DNA of 53,791 bases from an uncultured Bacilli bacterium (GCA_944358405.1 CALVQX010000016.1:1-53791), one strand, 5' to 3'. Positions 41,640 to 50,989 are shown, counted from the first letter of the stretch. Numbers and translations are program-made. Notes: a model not told the origin generated them from the letters alone.

Positions 41640-42035
41640 AAGAAATTTTTTTTTAAAACCAAATTTGAAAACTGTAAATTTAATATTTTAAGATGTGGTT
41701 TATTTAATTTAGATCATGTTTATAAAAGATTTGATAACAATATAGAATATTATTCTAAATTTAAGGAAAATTCCACTTCTAAAAGAAGTTATTGAACAAT
41801 CATACAAGTAGTACTGATAAAGATAAAAACATACAGACGATTTGACCAGATATGTAATAAAGTTTCTAAGTTAAAAGAAGAAATAATTATTACAAAGCAA
41901 AAAAACGATATTACATCAAAAATAAAAAATGCAAGAAGTTGTTGAATCTTTAAAAAGAATATAAGCTGGTAGAAGAGAAAAAAGAAGAATAAAAGATAAA
42001 AATCCACAAGAATATGATATACTTAAAGTAGAGTA
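41640..42035 (+). other. Gene-free stretch, possible gene remnant
   Basis: About 400 bases without a credible gene. Short plus-strand frames with coding-like composition are interrupted by stops: a stretch ending NNIEYYSKFKENSTSKRSY at a TGA near 41793, and another (YRRFDQICNKVSKLKEEIII) ending near 41943. This looks like a decayed gene with several frame breaks. The TGATATACTTAAAGTAG just before 42036 may be the -10 region for the next gene. Nothing else seen. Confidence 0.4.
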
Positions 42036-42047
42036 AAGGTGATAAGA

Positions 42048-42323
42048 GTGGAAACGCAAGCAATGAACAAAATTAAAGTAACAAATCCAGAAAATCAAAC
42101 ATTTGAAGTGGAAGTATTAGATATTTTTACCGTGACAGGATATGAAGACAAAGATTATATTTTATACTCACTAGGAGAAGAGATAGATGCTGATAATGAG
42201 CAGGCCTATGTCTCAATTTTAAAACAAGAAGGGGATAATTATAGTCTAGTGGAAATTCAAGATGAAAAAGAATGGGAAACCGTCCAAAAAGCCATTCAAG
42301 AAGAATTTGAAATGGAGGGTTAA
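42048..42323 (+). CDS. DUF1292 protein (YrzB-like)
   Basis: The start is GTG 42048, about nine bases after AAAGGTGAT; GTG 42039 is a weaker option. The product has 91 residues and carries the DUF1292 pattern: ENQTFEVEVLDIFTVTGYED, DYILYSLGEE, DADNEQAYVSILKQE and IQDEKEWETVQKAIQEEFEM. In Bacilli this family is encoded near yrrK/yrrL and alaS. Function is unproven. The next gene starts five bases after the stop, so these two form an operon. Confidence 0.8.
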   Translation: METQAMNKIKVTNPENQTFEVEVLDIFTVTGYEDKDYILYSLGEEIDADNEQAYVSILKQEGDNYSLVEIQDEKEWETVQKAIQEEFEMEG

Positions 42324-42328
42324 AAACC

Positions 42329-43174
42329 GTGAATAATTCTGATAAAGTATACCAAGATTTATTAAAAAGGAGCCTACTATTAATAAACAATCAAATTAAG
42401 ATTCTAGAAAGAAAGAATCATGGCTTAAGAGCATTAAGCGAACAAACATCAATAGAGATTAATGGACTAAAAATCCAATATCAACAGTTACAAGAAGAAT
42501 TAAAAAATTATGAAGAGCGAATAGATTTATCTGAAAAAGAAGAAGAAAAACTTGAAAAATTAGATATAAAATCATCAGTCAACTCAGAATTACAAGAAGA
42601 TCATATAGCAAGAATAGATGAATTAGAAGCAGTCAAAAAAAGATTACAGACAACTAAGGCAATTAGAAAAGTAAATAAACAAATTGCACAACAGAAAGAA
42701 ATAATTCGAAAACTTCAGAAAAAAAGCAGCAAAATTGATCAAAAACAAAAGAAAATAATGCTTCCCAAATATAAAAAAATGCAAAAGCGAAATCAGCTAC
42801 TAAGCCATCAGCAAGCAAAAGTAAATTGGACTGCTGCCAAAATAAAAGATAATCAAGAATTGCAAGCGATGTTAGATCCAGAAAATAGCTTAAAAGATCT
42901 TCTGGCATCAAAAATATATGATATCAAAGGACAATTTTATCAAAAAAAATTATCCCATAGTCAAGAAGTATTAGCAACAATGAAAAGCCAAAAATCAAAT
43001 ATTGCAATTCGTGGAGCAAATGCCATAACCTTAAGTAAAAAAGCAATAAATAAATTTCGCAATGAAATATCAAAAGAAGCAAAAGACCACGACGAATTAG
43101 GAGACATGTTAATGGACAAAGTTGCAACTTCAGAGCCAATAGAGGTACTACCACTAGCTTTGCCTGGAAAATAG
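42329..43174 (+). CDS. Long coiled-coil protein of unknown function
   Basis: A 281-residue protein from a GTG five bases after the upstream stop. Residues 10-170 form a near-continuous coiled coil (INNQIKILERKNHGLRALSE, IQYQQLQEELKNYEERIDLS, KQIAQQKEIIRKLQKKSSKI), highly basic in its second half. The last 80 residues are helical (EEVLATMKSQ-like region, AITLSKKAINKFRNEISKE) and end with a short hydrophobic Pro/Leu tail. No membrane helix or signal. I do not recognise a family; a role in organising a complex is a guess. Confidence 0.6.
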   Translation: MNNSDKVYQDLLKRSLLLINNQIKILERKNHGLRALSEQTSIEINGLKIQYQQLQEELKNYEERIDLSEKEEEKLEKLDIKSSVNSELQEDHIARIDELEAVKKRLQTTKAIRKVNKQIAQQKEIIRKLQKKSSKIDQKQKKIMLPKYKKMQKRNQLLSHQQAKVNWTAAKIKDNQELQAMLDPENSLKDLLASKIYDIKGQFYQKKLSHSQEVLATMKSQKSNIAIRGANAITLSKKAINKFRNEISKEAKDHDELGDMLMDKVATSEPIEVLPLALPGK

Positions 43175-43213
43175 AAGTATTTTTTGAAACACTTTTTCCT
43201 TTGGAAAAGGAAA

Positions 43214-43242
43214 TTGACGAAATAATAAAAAAGTAGTATACT
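43214..43242 (+). promoter_or_regulatory. SigA-type promoter of the DHH phosphodiesterase gene
   Basis: TTGACG at 43214 and TATACT at 43237 are 17 bases apart, about 30 bases before the start codon. Confidence 0.75.
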
Positions 43243-43273
43243 ATAGCCACATGAATCAGAGGAGACAAAAGAC

Positions 43274-44368
43274 ATGAGCGATAGTGCTAAAAGAATAAAA
43301 GAATTATTAGAAAAAAGCATTTGTAATTCATCAAAGGTTTTTATCGTAGGACATAACACTCCAGATTATGATAGTATTGGATCTGCTTTGGCTTTATCGA
43401 TCATAGCAAAAAATTATGGAAAGAACGCTTATATTATTGTCAATGATAACGATATAGGATTAGATCCTGGAATTAAAAAAATCTTGGATGAAAATAAAAA
43501 GATACATAATATTATTTCTTTAGAAGAATGTCATTCTTTAATTGATGAACATTCTTTACTAATAGCAACCGATGTAAATAAAAAATATTTGGTATCCGTA
43601 AAGAATGATTTAGATAAATTTTCGGATATTTTAGTGATCGATCATCATGAGGAAGACAAAGAAACTATTCCAACAACAAAGAAAATAGTTGATCTTAGTG
43701 CATCTAGTGTAAGTGAAATGATAACACAAGTATTAACTTCATTAAAAATAAAATATGATCAAGAAATTGCTAATTATTTATTAGCTGGAATTATCTTAGA
43801 CACTAAGAGTTATCAAAATAATACAACAGCAATCACTCATGATGCCACAAAAAAATTAATACAAAAAGGTGCTGATTTAGATTATGTAAATAGTCTATTT
43901 TTAACAGAGTTTGATCAAGAAGGAAAAATTGAATTGTTAATTCACACTCCAGGGAATACTATTTTTCAAGAGTATGAACAATCCTCTCTTTTAAAAACAA
44001 GAAATATTACTTTTACCATAAATCGAGCATCTCCAGGAACGATATATCAAAAACTAGACATAGCTAAAGCAGCAGATAAGATGCTAAAGTTCCGAGTAGC
44101 AGATGCTTCCTTTGTTTTAGGGTTTCTTAAAGAAAATATGGTTTGCATTAGTGCACGAAGTAGAAGCGATATTAATGTAGGACAAATCATGGGACGAATA
44201 GATTATTGTGGAGGAAATGCCAAAAATGCTGGAGGATTAATTGAAACAGATGATATATTTGCTGTAGAGAAAAAATTAATGAAAGAAATTCAATGGGGAC
44301 TTCCTTCCATTGCTCTACCTTTAGAAGAACCTCCAATTACAAAAGTAAAAAAACTTCGAAAAGCTTAG
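43274..44368 (+). CDS. DHH/DHHA1 phosphodiesterase, GdpP-like without sensor domains
   Basis: A 364-residue soluble protein. The DHH domain has VFIVGHNTPDYDSIGSALAL, LIATDVNKK and the motif DILVIDHHEED; the DHHA1 domain has CISARSRSDINVGQIMGRID and YCGGNAKNAGGLIE. The middle (LAGIILDTKSYQNNTTAITH, TIYQKLDIAKAADKML, RVADASFVLGF) follows the C-terminal half of GdpP, the membrane c-di-AMP phosphodiesterase, more closely than NrnA. The two helices, PAS and degenerate GGDEF parts of GdpP are absent. It may degrade c-di-AMP, pApA or short RNA. It precedes comEA after a terminator and has its own promoter. Confidence 0.8.
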   Translation: MSDSAKRIKELLEKSICNSSKVFIVGHNTPDYDSIGSALALSIIAKNYGKNAYIIVNDNDIGLDPGIKKILDENKKIHNIISLEECHSLIDEHSLLIATDVNKKYLVSVKNDLDKFSDILVIDHHEEDKETIPTTKKIVDLSASSVSEMITQVLTSLKIKYDQEIANYLLAGIILDTKSYQNNTTAITHDATKKLIQKGADLDYVNSLFLTEFDQEGKIELLIHTPGNTIFQEYEQSSLLKTRNITFTINRASPGTIYQKLDIAKAADKMLKFRVADASFVLGFLKENMVCISARSRSDINVGQIMGRIDYCGGNAKNAGGLIETDDIFAVEKKLMKEIQWGLPSIALPLEEPPITKVKKLRKA

Positions 44369-44387
44369 GGCTTTTCTTTTTTTTTCG
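44358..44387 (+). terminator. Terminator after the DHH gene
   Basis: GAAAAGC pairs with GCTTTTC around a five-base loop and is followed by nine or more T. The stem contains the end of the gene. Confidence 0.8.
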
Positions 44388-44411
44388 AATAATAAGGTAG
44401 GAGGTGATAAT

Positions 44412-45095
44412 ATGACATTTCACTATCGCTATCGAAAACAAATTTTACTAGGAATTCTAGGATTAACTCTTATGATAGGGATGGGAGGAATTATTTTAAC
44501 TAATATGAAAAAGCCAAGCAATTCTACGAAAAATACCAAAATATCTATTGCTAAGAAAGAAGTAGAAACAGAAGAACAACAAAAAACTTATCAAGTAGAT
44601 ATTAAAGGAGAAGTGATGTCACCAGGAATTTATACCCTACCAGAAAGTGCCAGAGTCATGGATGTAATTGAAAAAGCCGGAGGACTTACAGAAAATGGAA
44701 ATACAACAGTAATTAATTTAAGTAAAAAAATTACAGATGAAATGGTTATTATTATCTATAGCAATCAAGAAGTCGCAGACTTTAAAACAACAAAGCAAGT
44801 GGAAGAACAAGTCATTGAAAAGTGTATACAAAAAGATCAAGAATCTCTAAAAAATGATGCATGTATCCCAAAAGAATTCATCGAACAATCCTCCTCAGAA
44901 GATACAAAAGTCTCTTTAAATGAAGCAACTTTAGAACAACTGATGACTTTATCGGGAATCGGTGAAAGTAAAGCTCAAGCAATCATCAGTTATCGAGAAC
45001 AACATGGAGAATTTAAAGAGATAGAAGAACTGATGCAAGTCTCAGGAATTGGAGAAAGTGTTTTTGAACAAATTAAAGACCATATTACATTATAA
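44412..45095 (+). CDS. comEA: Competence protein ComEA
   Basis: A 227-residue protein. A signal anchor (ILLGILGLTLMIGMGGIILT) is followed by an SLBB domain (YQVDIKGEVMSPGIYTLPES, RVMDVIEKAGGL) and a C-terminal helix-hairpin-helix pair (VSLNEATLEQLMTLSGIGES, FKEIEELMQVSGIGESVFEQ) that binds double-stranded DNA. ComEA sits on the outside of the membrane and hands DNA to ComEC. A 65-residue insert with two Cys separates SLBB and HhH. The end overlaps the start of comEC. The presence of comEA-comEC-dnaI implies that the lineage can take up DNA or once could. Confidence 0.93.
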   Translation: MTFHYRYRKQILLGILGLTLMIGMGGIILTNMKKPSNSTKNTKISIAKKEVETEEQQKTYQVDIKGEVMSPGIYTLPESARVMDVIEKAGGLTENGNTTVINLSKKITDEMVIIIYSNQEVADFKTTKQVEEQVIEKCIQKDQESLKNDACIPKEFIEQSSSEDTKVSLNEATLEQLMTLSGIGESKAQAIISYREQHGEFKEIEELMQVSGIGESVFEQIKDHITL

Positions 45096-47115
45096 TTATC
45101 TCTATTACTTTTTATTAGGTAGCACTTTACTTTTAACAGTATTTCGCCTCTTAATACCAATAGAAAGTCAATATACTGGAAAAGAAAAAATAGTAATAGG
45201 AACAATTATTGAATCTCATAGAATAAAAGATCAGTGGACAATGACAATTCAAGGAAAAGAAAAACTAAGAGTAACATATTATTTGCAGAAAGAAAAACAA
45301 AAAGAAAGGGATCAAGAATATAACCTTGGAGAAAAAGTTAAAATCTATGGAGAATTAGAAAAGCCAATAAAATCAACAACTAAGAATACTTTTGACTATC
45401 AAGAATATTTAAAGAAGCAACATATTTTTTATTTAGTTAAGGCAACAAAAATTGTCAAAGTGGAAGAATGCAATAATTTCTATTTTTTTATCAAGCAAGC
45501 GATCCGTAATCATCTTCAAAAAGATCCCTATTTAAATTCTTTTTTACTAGGGGATAATAGCTATATTTCTAAAGAAGCCATAAAAAGTTATCAGATAAAT
45601 GGATTAAGTCATTTATTCGCTATCAGTGGGATGCAAATGAGTTTTTTATCACAAATTTTTTTAAAAATATTAAAAAGAGTTCCTCAAAAAATAAAATATA
45701 GTAGTATCTTTCTTTTGCTGTTTGGATATTCCTTGTTAATTGGTTGTTCTGCCTCTGTAATACGTGGCGTACTATTTTTTATCTTTTTTTCTCTAAATCA
45801 CCTTTGCAATTTAGAAATAAGAAAAAGAAATTTATGGATGTTGGTTTTAAGTATTGCTTTATTAATCAACCCCTATTTTATCCTAAACATCGGAGCCTGG
45901 TACTCATTTTCCATCAGTTTTGGACTGCTCATGATGAGTGAGGAACTAAAAAAAATAAAAGGGTACTTTAAAAAATTATGGAAGACATCATTTCTATCAT
46001 TGATTATCAGTCTACCAATTAGTCTATCTCAATTTTATGAAGTAAATTTACTAAGCATACTATATAACTTGTTTTATATTCCACTAATTAATATTATTAT
46101 CTTTCCATTCTCCATTATCACCTCATTCATCTCGTTTTTAAATCCCCTCTATCAAATACTTACGTCTTTTTTAGAAAGTTCTTCTCTTTTTCTTTCTAAA
46201 ATAAAATTTGCAACAATTATCTTTCCTAAACTTCCATGGCCTATTTATGCAATATATATAATAGCAATCATAATGTATTGCTATAGTATAAAAAAGGAAA
46301 AAAACAGGGGAAAAATACTTTTAATTTTAGTCTTATTAGGACACTATTTTCTCCCAATACTAAATCAAGAAAGCTATTTAAAAATAATCGATGTAGACCA
46401 AGGAGATTCTCTCCTTTTACATTCCAATAACTGCAGTATTTTAGTCGATACGGGAGGAAAAGAATACAGTATGAATGCTTCGATTATTCCAAATATTACC
46501 ATACCATTATTAAAAAGCCAGGGTATAAGAAAGTTGGATTATTTAATTTTAACCCATGGAGACCAAGATCATATGGGAGAAGCATCTTATTTACTAGAAA
46601 ATTTTCCTGTAGAAAAAATAATCCTTAATCTAGGAAAATATTCTAAATTAGAACAAGAACTAGTAGATAAAGACTATTTCCTAGAACAGGGATATGAAGG
46701 ATATCAGATTAGCTGTGGACAATTCCAATTACTTCAACTGAATGAAACTTTTGAAAATGAAAATGATAGTAGTCAAATTTACTATATAACATACCAAAAT
46801 ATTTCGATGTTATTAATGGGAGATGCTAGTATTAAAAGTGAACAAAAGCTACTTGAAAAATATGAAATCCCACCCATATATCTATTGAAAATAGGACATC
46901 ACGGATCTAAAACAAGTACATCTTTGGATTTGCTAAAAAAAGTAAAACCACAATTAGGAATTATTTCTGTAGGGAAAGAAAATAGATATGGACATCCGCA
47001 TATAGAAGTTCTAAATCGCCTAGAAAAAAACAAAGTCCTTCCATATCTAACGAGTAGTTCTGGAACAATAACTATCAATTTTTCTAAAAAAGAAATCCTA
47101 GAAGATGCAAAATAA
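45058..47115 (+). CDS. comEC: Competence DNA channel ComEC
   Basis: The start is unclear because the frame overlaps comEA; GTG 45058 after GGAG is favoured over TTG 45049, giving about 685 residues. The N-terminal part has a DUF4131/OB-type region (GTIIESHRIKDQWTMTIQGK). The channel domain has FLLGDNSYISKEAIKSYQIN and GLSHLFAISGMQMSFLSQIF, then about eight helices. The C-terminal metallo-beta-lactamase domain has IIDVDQGDSLLLHS, YLILTHGDQDHMGEASYLL and KIGHHGSKTSTS. It transports single-stranded DNA into the cell, and the last domain may be the nuclease that degrades the other strand. Confidence 0.93.
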   Translation: MFLNKLKTILHYNYLYYFLLGSTLLLTVFRLLIPIESQYTGKEKIVIGTIIESHRIKDQWTMTIQGKEKLRVTYYLQKEKQKERDQEYNLGEKVKIYGELEKPIKSTTKNTFDYQEYLKKQHIFYLVKATKIVKVEECNNFYFFIKQAIRNHLQKDPYLNSFLLGDNSYISKEAIKSYQINGLSHLFAISGMQMSFLSQIFLKILKRVPQKIKYSSIFLLLFGYSLLIGCSASVIRGVLFFIFFSLNHLCNLEIRKRNLWMLVLSIALLINPYFILNIGAWYSFSISFGLLMMSEELKKIKGYFKKLWKTSFLSLIISLPISLSQFYEVNLLSILYNLFYIPLINIIIFPFSIITSFISFLNPLYQILTSFLESSSLFLSKIKFATIIFPKLPWPIYAIYIIAIIMYCYSIKKEKNRGKILLILVLLGHYFLPILNQESYLKIIDVDQGDSLLLHSNNCSILVDTGGKEYSMNASIIPNITIPLLKSQGIRKLDYLILTHGDQDHMGEASYLLENFPVEKIILNLGKYSKLEQELVDKDYFLEQGYEGYQISCGQFQLLQLNETFENENDSSQIYYITYQNISMLLMGDASIKSEQKLLEKYEIPPIYLLKIGHHGSKTSTSLDLLKKVKPQLGIISVGKENRYGHPHIEVLNRLEKNKVLPYLTSSSGTITINFSKKEILEDAK

Positions 47116-47187
47116 GATAAGAAAATAAATTTAATACTAGACAATAAAGATTTTTTTAGCTACAATGAATTTAATGGTGGTGGTCCT

Positions 47188-48093
47188 ATGGAAAAAGTAA
47201 CTCATGTTCTAGAAAAAGTAGATATGACCGCTCTAACACAATCGTTCCAAAGTGCCTGTAGCAATGAAGAATTTAAAAATTATATATATCAGCTAGGGGC
47301 ATCAGAAGAAATCTTAAAAAAATATACTTCAAGTTTAGAGGATGGATTTCAAGAATATAGTAACTGTATTCATTGTAAAAATTTAGAAACCTGTAAAAAT
47401 AAAGTTCCAGGCTATTGTTATACCCCAGAAAAAGATGGCAATATGATCGCCTTTTCTTATATTGCATGTAAGAAAAAACAAAAAGAATTAGAAAAGAATT
47501 CTTATAAAAATAATCTAGAACTTTTTGATATGCCAGCAGAAATTACGGAAGCTTCTTTAAAAAATATTTACAAAGATGATAAATCAAGGCTACCAATTAT
47601 TAAATATTTTAAAGAGTTTGTAGACAAATATTTTGAAAACAAAAATCCAAAAGGTCTTTATCTAACAGGATCTTTTGGCTCAGGGAAAACATACATGATA
47701 GCGGCTTTATTTAATGAAATGGCAAAAAAAGGAATCCCTAGTGTACTAATTTATTATCCGGAATTTTTAAGATCCTTAAAAGCATCTTTTCAAACCAATT
47801 ATACAGAAAAATTTGACTATATTAAAAAAGTTCCCTTATTATTACTAGATGATATTGGAGCTGAAAATTGTAGTAATTGGTCTAGAGATGAAGTTTTAGG
47901 ACCAATTTTACAATATCGAATGGATAGTCACTTAGCAACATTTTTTACTTCCAATTTAACTCTAGAGGAACTAGAAACTTCGTTATCGATGACCAATACA
48001 GGAGTCGATAAAGTGAAAGCTAGAAGAATTATTGAACGAATTAAGCAATTAACAGAAACATTAGAATTAGTAAGTAAGAATAGAAGGGATTGA
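47188..48093 (+). CDS. dnaI: Primosomal helicase loader DnaI
   Basis: A 301-residue AAA+ protein. The N-terminal domain has a zinc site of the Bacillus DnaI type (CIHCKNLETCKNKVPGYCY) that contacts the helicase. The ATPase has Walker A LTGSFGSGKTYMIAALFNEM, Walker B VPLLLLDDIGAENCSNW, sensor 1 ATFFTSNLTLEEL and the arginine region RRIIERIKQL. It loads the DnaC-type helicase at origins and restart sites. In Bacillus it lies in dnaB-dnaI-ytxC-thrS; here dnaB is not upstream, and an RNase II-like gene takes the place of ytxC. Confidence 0.93.
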   Translation: MEKVTHVLEKVDMTALTQSFQSACSNEEFKNYIYQLGASEEILKKYTSSLEDGFQEYSNCIHCKNLETCKNKVPGYCYTPEKDGNMIAFSYIACKKKQKELEKNSYKNNLELFDMPAEITEASLKNIYKDDKSRLPIIKYFKEFVDKYFENKNPKGLYLTGSFGSGKTYMIAALFNEMAKKGIPSVLIYYPEFLRSLKASFQTNYTEKFDYIKKVPLLLLDDIGAENCSNWSRDEVLGPILQYRMDSHLATFFTSNLTLEELETSLSMTNTGVDKVKARRIIERIKQLTETLELVSKNRRD

Positions 48094-48098
48094 TAAAA

Positions 48099-50063
48099 AT
48101 GAGGAACATTGAACATCTTCTCCAAGTAACTGTACAAACAAATATGCCAGTATTAAAAAAAGAGGAAGTCTGTGCACTTGCCATAGAAGAAGGAGATGAT
48201 TTTGTCAATGTTCTTTTTCATGTAATCAATACTACTCTAGATCAGTATGATGGAACAGGAAGCATTTTATCCCTAAAGAAAATATTTGGATATTTAAATA
48301 CAGTAGTATTAAATATTTCTGATTTAAATCGAAAAATTATTGAACGACGTTTAAAAAAATTAATTGAGAAATTAGATACCTTAAAAGAAGAAAATCAAAA
48401 AAAATATAAAAATTATACGAAAACATGTGCTAAATTGGAAGAGCTAGAACTGGAAGTAGAAAATTCATATGAGATTGCTAAAAGAAAAGAAAATAGACAG
48501 TATGATTTTTTAAATTATTTAATTCATGAGAGTAAAAACATCAATTATCTAGAAAAAATATTAGAGAAAAAACCAAGCATGGTAAACACCAAAGCCAAAG
48601 ATGGAGAATCACTGATTAGAAATATATTAGATATTTATTTTTCTAAATTAAAAGATCCTAGAGAAAATCAAAAAGACCTATTTTATTATGATAATGTAAT
48701 TTTATTAATCATGAGACAAAAAGCCCTAGATTTTAGCAATGAAGAAAAAAGAAAATGTTTAGAGAAAGTATATTGTCACTTAGATCAAGTGCTACAAAAA
48801 AGAAATAAAGATGGCTATACCAAAGAAAGGGTAGAAAAACTAACACACATAAAGAACGTTTTATTAAAAGGAGAAGAAGAAAAACTAAATATTGAACAAC
48901 TAAGTACCAAATATCACATTCCAATTTCATTTGATGAAAGATTACTTCAAGAATTAAAATTTTATCAGACAGATCTGAGCAAAAATAAGTATCCAGATCG
49001 TATTTTATCAAAGGATTATATAATTACTATTGATGAAGAAAAAACAAAGGTCATAGATGATGGTATTTCCTGTAGAAAATTAGAAAATGGGAATTATTTA
49101 TTAGGAGTGCATGTTGCCTCTGTACTAGGGTATCTCCCTTATGAGTCAGAATTAGTACAAGAAGCACTAAAACGTACGACTTCGATTTATTTATCCAAAA
49201 ATTATCAACAGAAAGAAGACGACTTTAATAGAGTGATTCCAATTTTTCCTTATTCCTTTGCCGCAGAGCAAGCCTCCTTATCTGAAGGAAGTCCCCATCT
49301 TGCTAGAAGCTATTATTTTGAAATTGATCCTAAGAACTCTGGAGAGATTGTCAATCAAAAGTTTCTAAAAACCATTGTTTATAATCAGAAGAGATTAACT
49401 TACAAGGAAGTAAACCAAATGCTTGTAGAGGGAACAGAAAATGAAAGGCTCCATACAACCCTTCAATATTTGAAAGAAGCAACTGACCTTATTTATCAAA
49501 AGTATAAAAAATCAGCCTTATATGAAGTAGCAGGGAGTCAAGAAGTGAGTTTAGAAAAGATAAAATTAGCTCAAAGCCCAGCTGCTAGAATGATTAGTAC
49601 AGCCTCCATTCTAACAGGAAACAAAGTAGCAGAATATTTTGCAAATTCTAAAGAAGGATATCCATGTCTTTACCATATCCATGAATTGGATCCAAAAATT
49701 AACCAAGGACTAGAAGATATGGTCAGCCAATTAAATAGCAATTACAACAATCAAAATTTTGAACAGTTATATCATCTTCTTACTGGTATCTATCCAAAAG
49801 GAAGATATGGACTATCAGGAAAACATATGGGATTAAACTTAGAACATTATTGTCAATGTACATCAGGACTAAGAAGAGCTGCAGATATTGCAGTAGAACA
49901 TGCCCTAGAGGTATGTTATGATAAGAACCCTAAAAATAAAGAACTAGAAAACTTAGAAAAAGAATTAGCAGAACATGCAATACAAATGAATGCCAAAATA
50001 GAACCAATTGATTGGTTTAAAAGAGACTATAAAAGAGCATATACAAAGACGAAAAAATACTAA
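48099..50063 (+). CDS. Divergent RNase II/R-like (RNB domain) protein with novel N-terminus
   Basis: I choose ATG 48099; TTG 48090 is too close to the ribosome binding site. The product has 654 residues. Residues 1-280 are helical with a coiled-coil part (KIIERRLKKLIEKLDTLKEE) and an ankyrin-like stretch (NYLEKILEKKPSMVNTKAKD); there is no cold-shock domain. The RNB domain begins near 300 with DYIITIDEEKTKVIDDGISC and ENGNYLLGVHVASVLGYLPY. Of the four catalytic Asp in RNase II, three align and one is Val. C-terminal GLRRAADIAVEHALEV resembles the family end. It may be an inactive or altered nuclease. Its stop is near a hairpin with T run. Confidence 0.75.
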   Translation: MRNIEHLLQVTVQTNMPVLKKEEVCALAIEEGDDFVNVLFHVINTTLDQYDGTGSILSLKKIFGYLNTVVLNISDLNRKIIERRLKKLIEKLDTLKEENQKKYKNYTKTCAKLEELELEVENSYEIAKRKENRQYDFLNYLIHESKNINYLEKILEKKPSMVNTKAKDGESLIRNILDIYFSKLKDPRENQKDLFYYDNVILLIMRQKALDFSNEEKRKCLEKVYCHLDQVLQKRNKDGYTKERVEKLTHIKNVLLKGEEEKLNIEQLSTKYHIPISFDERLLQELKFYQTDLSKNKYPDRILSKDYIITIDEEKTKVIDDGISCRKLENGNYLLGVHVASVLGYLPYESELVQEALKRTTSIYLSKNYQQKEDDFNRVIPIFPYSFAAEQASLSEGSPHLARSYYFEIDPKNSGEIVNQKFLKTIVYNQKRLTYKEVNQMLVEGTENERLHTTLQYLKEATDLIYQKYKKSALYEVAGSQEVSLEKIKLAQSPAARMISTASILTGNKVAEYFANSKEGYPCLYHIHELDPKINQGLEDMVSQLNSNYNNQNFEQLYHLLTGIYPKGRYGLSGKHMGLNLEHYCQCTSGLRRAADIAVEHALEVCYDKNPKNKELENLEKELAEHAIQMNAKIEPIDWFKRDYKRAYTKTKKY

Positions 50064-50074
50064 TACTAATAATC

Positions 50075-50101
50075 AAACTAGACAAAGAATCTAGTTTTAT
50101 T
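50075..50101 (+). terminator. Terminator after the RNB-like gene
   Basis: AAACTAGA at 50075 pairs with TCTAGTTT at 50090, followed by TATTAT. The stem is good and the T run short. Confidence 0.6.
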
Positions 50102-50156
50102 ATGCTAAAAATTCCCTAATAGTACAACTAAATGGATGAGAAAACAACACTTTATT

Positions 50157-50184
50157 TTGACAAAAAAAGAACTTTTAGTATACT
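50157..50184 (+). promoter_or_regulatory. SigA-type promoter of the M23 peptidase gene
   Basis: TTGACA at 50157 and TATACT at 50179 are 16 bases apart, about 25 bases before the ATG at 50210. Confidence 0.7.
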
Positions 50185-50209
50185 AAGTGCTACGTTTAGG
50201 GGGAAGAAT

Positions 50210-50989
50210 ATGAATGCAATAGACCTATATATATTATGAGGAAAAAGTTTAATTACTATTTCCCTAGCATTACTTTTAATATCAGCGGGAATTAGTTTAG
50301 AAAAGTTAGAAATAAAAAACTATTTTTACCAAACTTCTTATGAATCTGTAAATATAAAAAGTATGGCAACCGCCAAAATATCCCTAAAAAAAGCATCTAA
50401 TATAAAAAGCACTACCTCTTCTTCAGAACAAGAAAAAACATCATCCCAAGAATTCCAAACAATACAACTTCAACCAGTAGAACAGACGATAGAAGTAGTA
50501 GAAGAGATGCCTGTTTGGCAACTTCCTGTAGAAACGGGAGTAATCACTACATTACCAAGTACTTATCATACTGCTTTAGATATCATAAGTACTTATGGGG
50601 GAACAGAGTTAATTTATCCTATAGCAAACGGAACAATTTCTGGAATATATAATGATACAGCCGGAGCAAAAATTGTAACAATTCATCATATTATAAATGG
50701 TATAAATTACACCTCACAATATGTACATTTATCCTCTTATACAGAAGGATTATATGTTGGAAAAGAAGTAACAGTAAATGATAGTATAGGTTGGATGGGA
50801 AGCACTGGATACTCCACAGGAATTCATCTACATCTATCTGTAGTAGATTGTGCTTTGTTCGATCCTACGGATAGTAATTGTGTCGATTTAAATAGTTTTT
50901 ATCACTACTTAAAATTAAGATATAATCAAGGCTTTGTTGGTCTCCAATCCCTAATGAATGTTCCTCAAAGTTGGACAACTCGTTCATAA
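50210..50989 (+). pseudogene. M23 (LytM) peptidase with N-terminal nonsense or frameshift lesion
   Basis: A promoter and GGGGGAAG ribosome binding site lead to ATG 50210, whose frame hits TGA at 50237-50239 and then continues open: a membrane helix (SLITISLALLLISAGISLEK), a Ser/Thr/Gln-rich linker, and from about 50510 a complete M23 domain (TYHTALDIISTYGG with the first zinc His and Asp, GSTGYSTGIHLHLSVV with the His-x-His). The first ATG after the stop is at 50363, beyond the helix. A second reading is ATG 50236 (Met-Arg-Lys-Lys) with one T too many. The intact protein would be an anchored cell-wall or spore-envelope endopeptidase. The 3' part shows no decay, so the break is recent or an assembly error. 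Confidence 0.7.

Noticed and set aside
50210-50362. TGA read as tryptophan (genetic code 4) to explain the M23 gene
   Set aside because: Intact genes such as dnaI, polC and the PrsW-like gene end in TGA, and Trp is encoded by TGG throughout, so the standard code applies.
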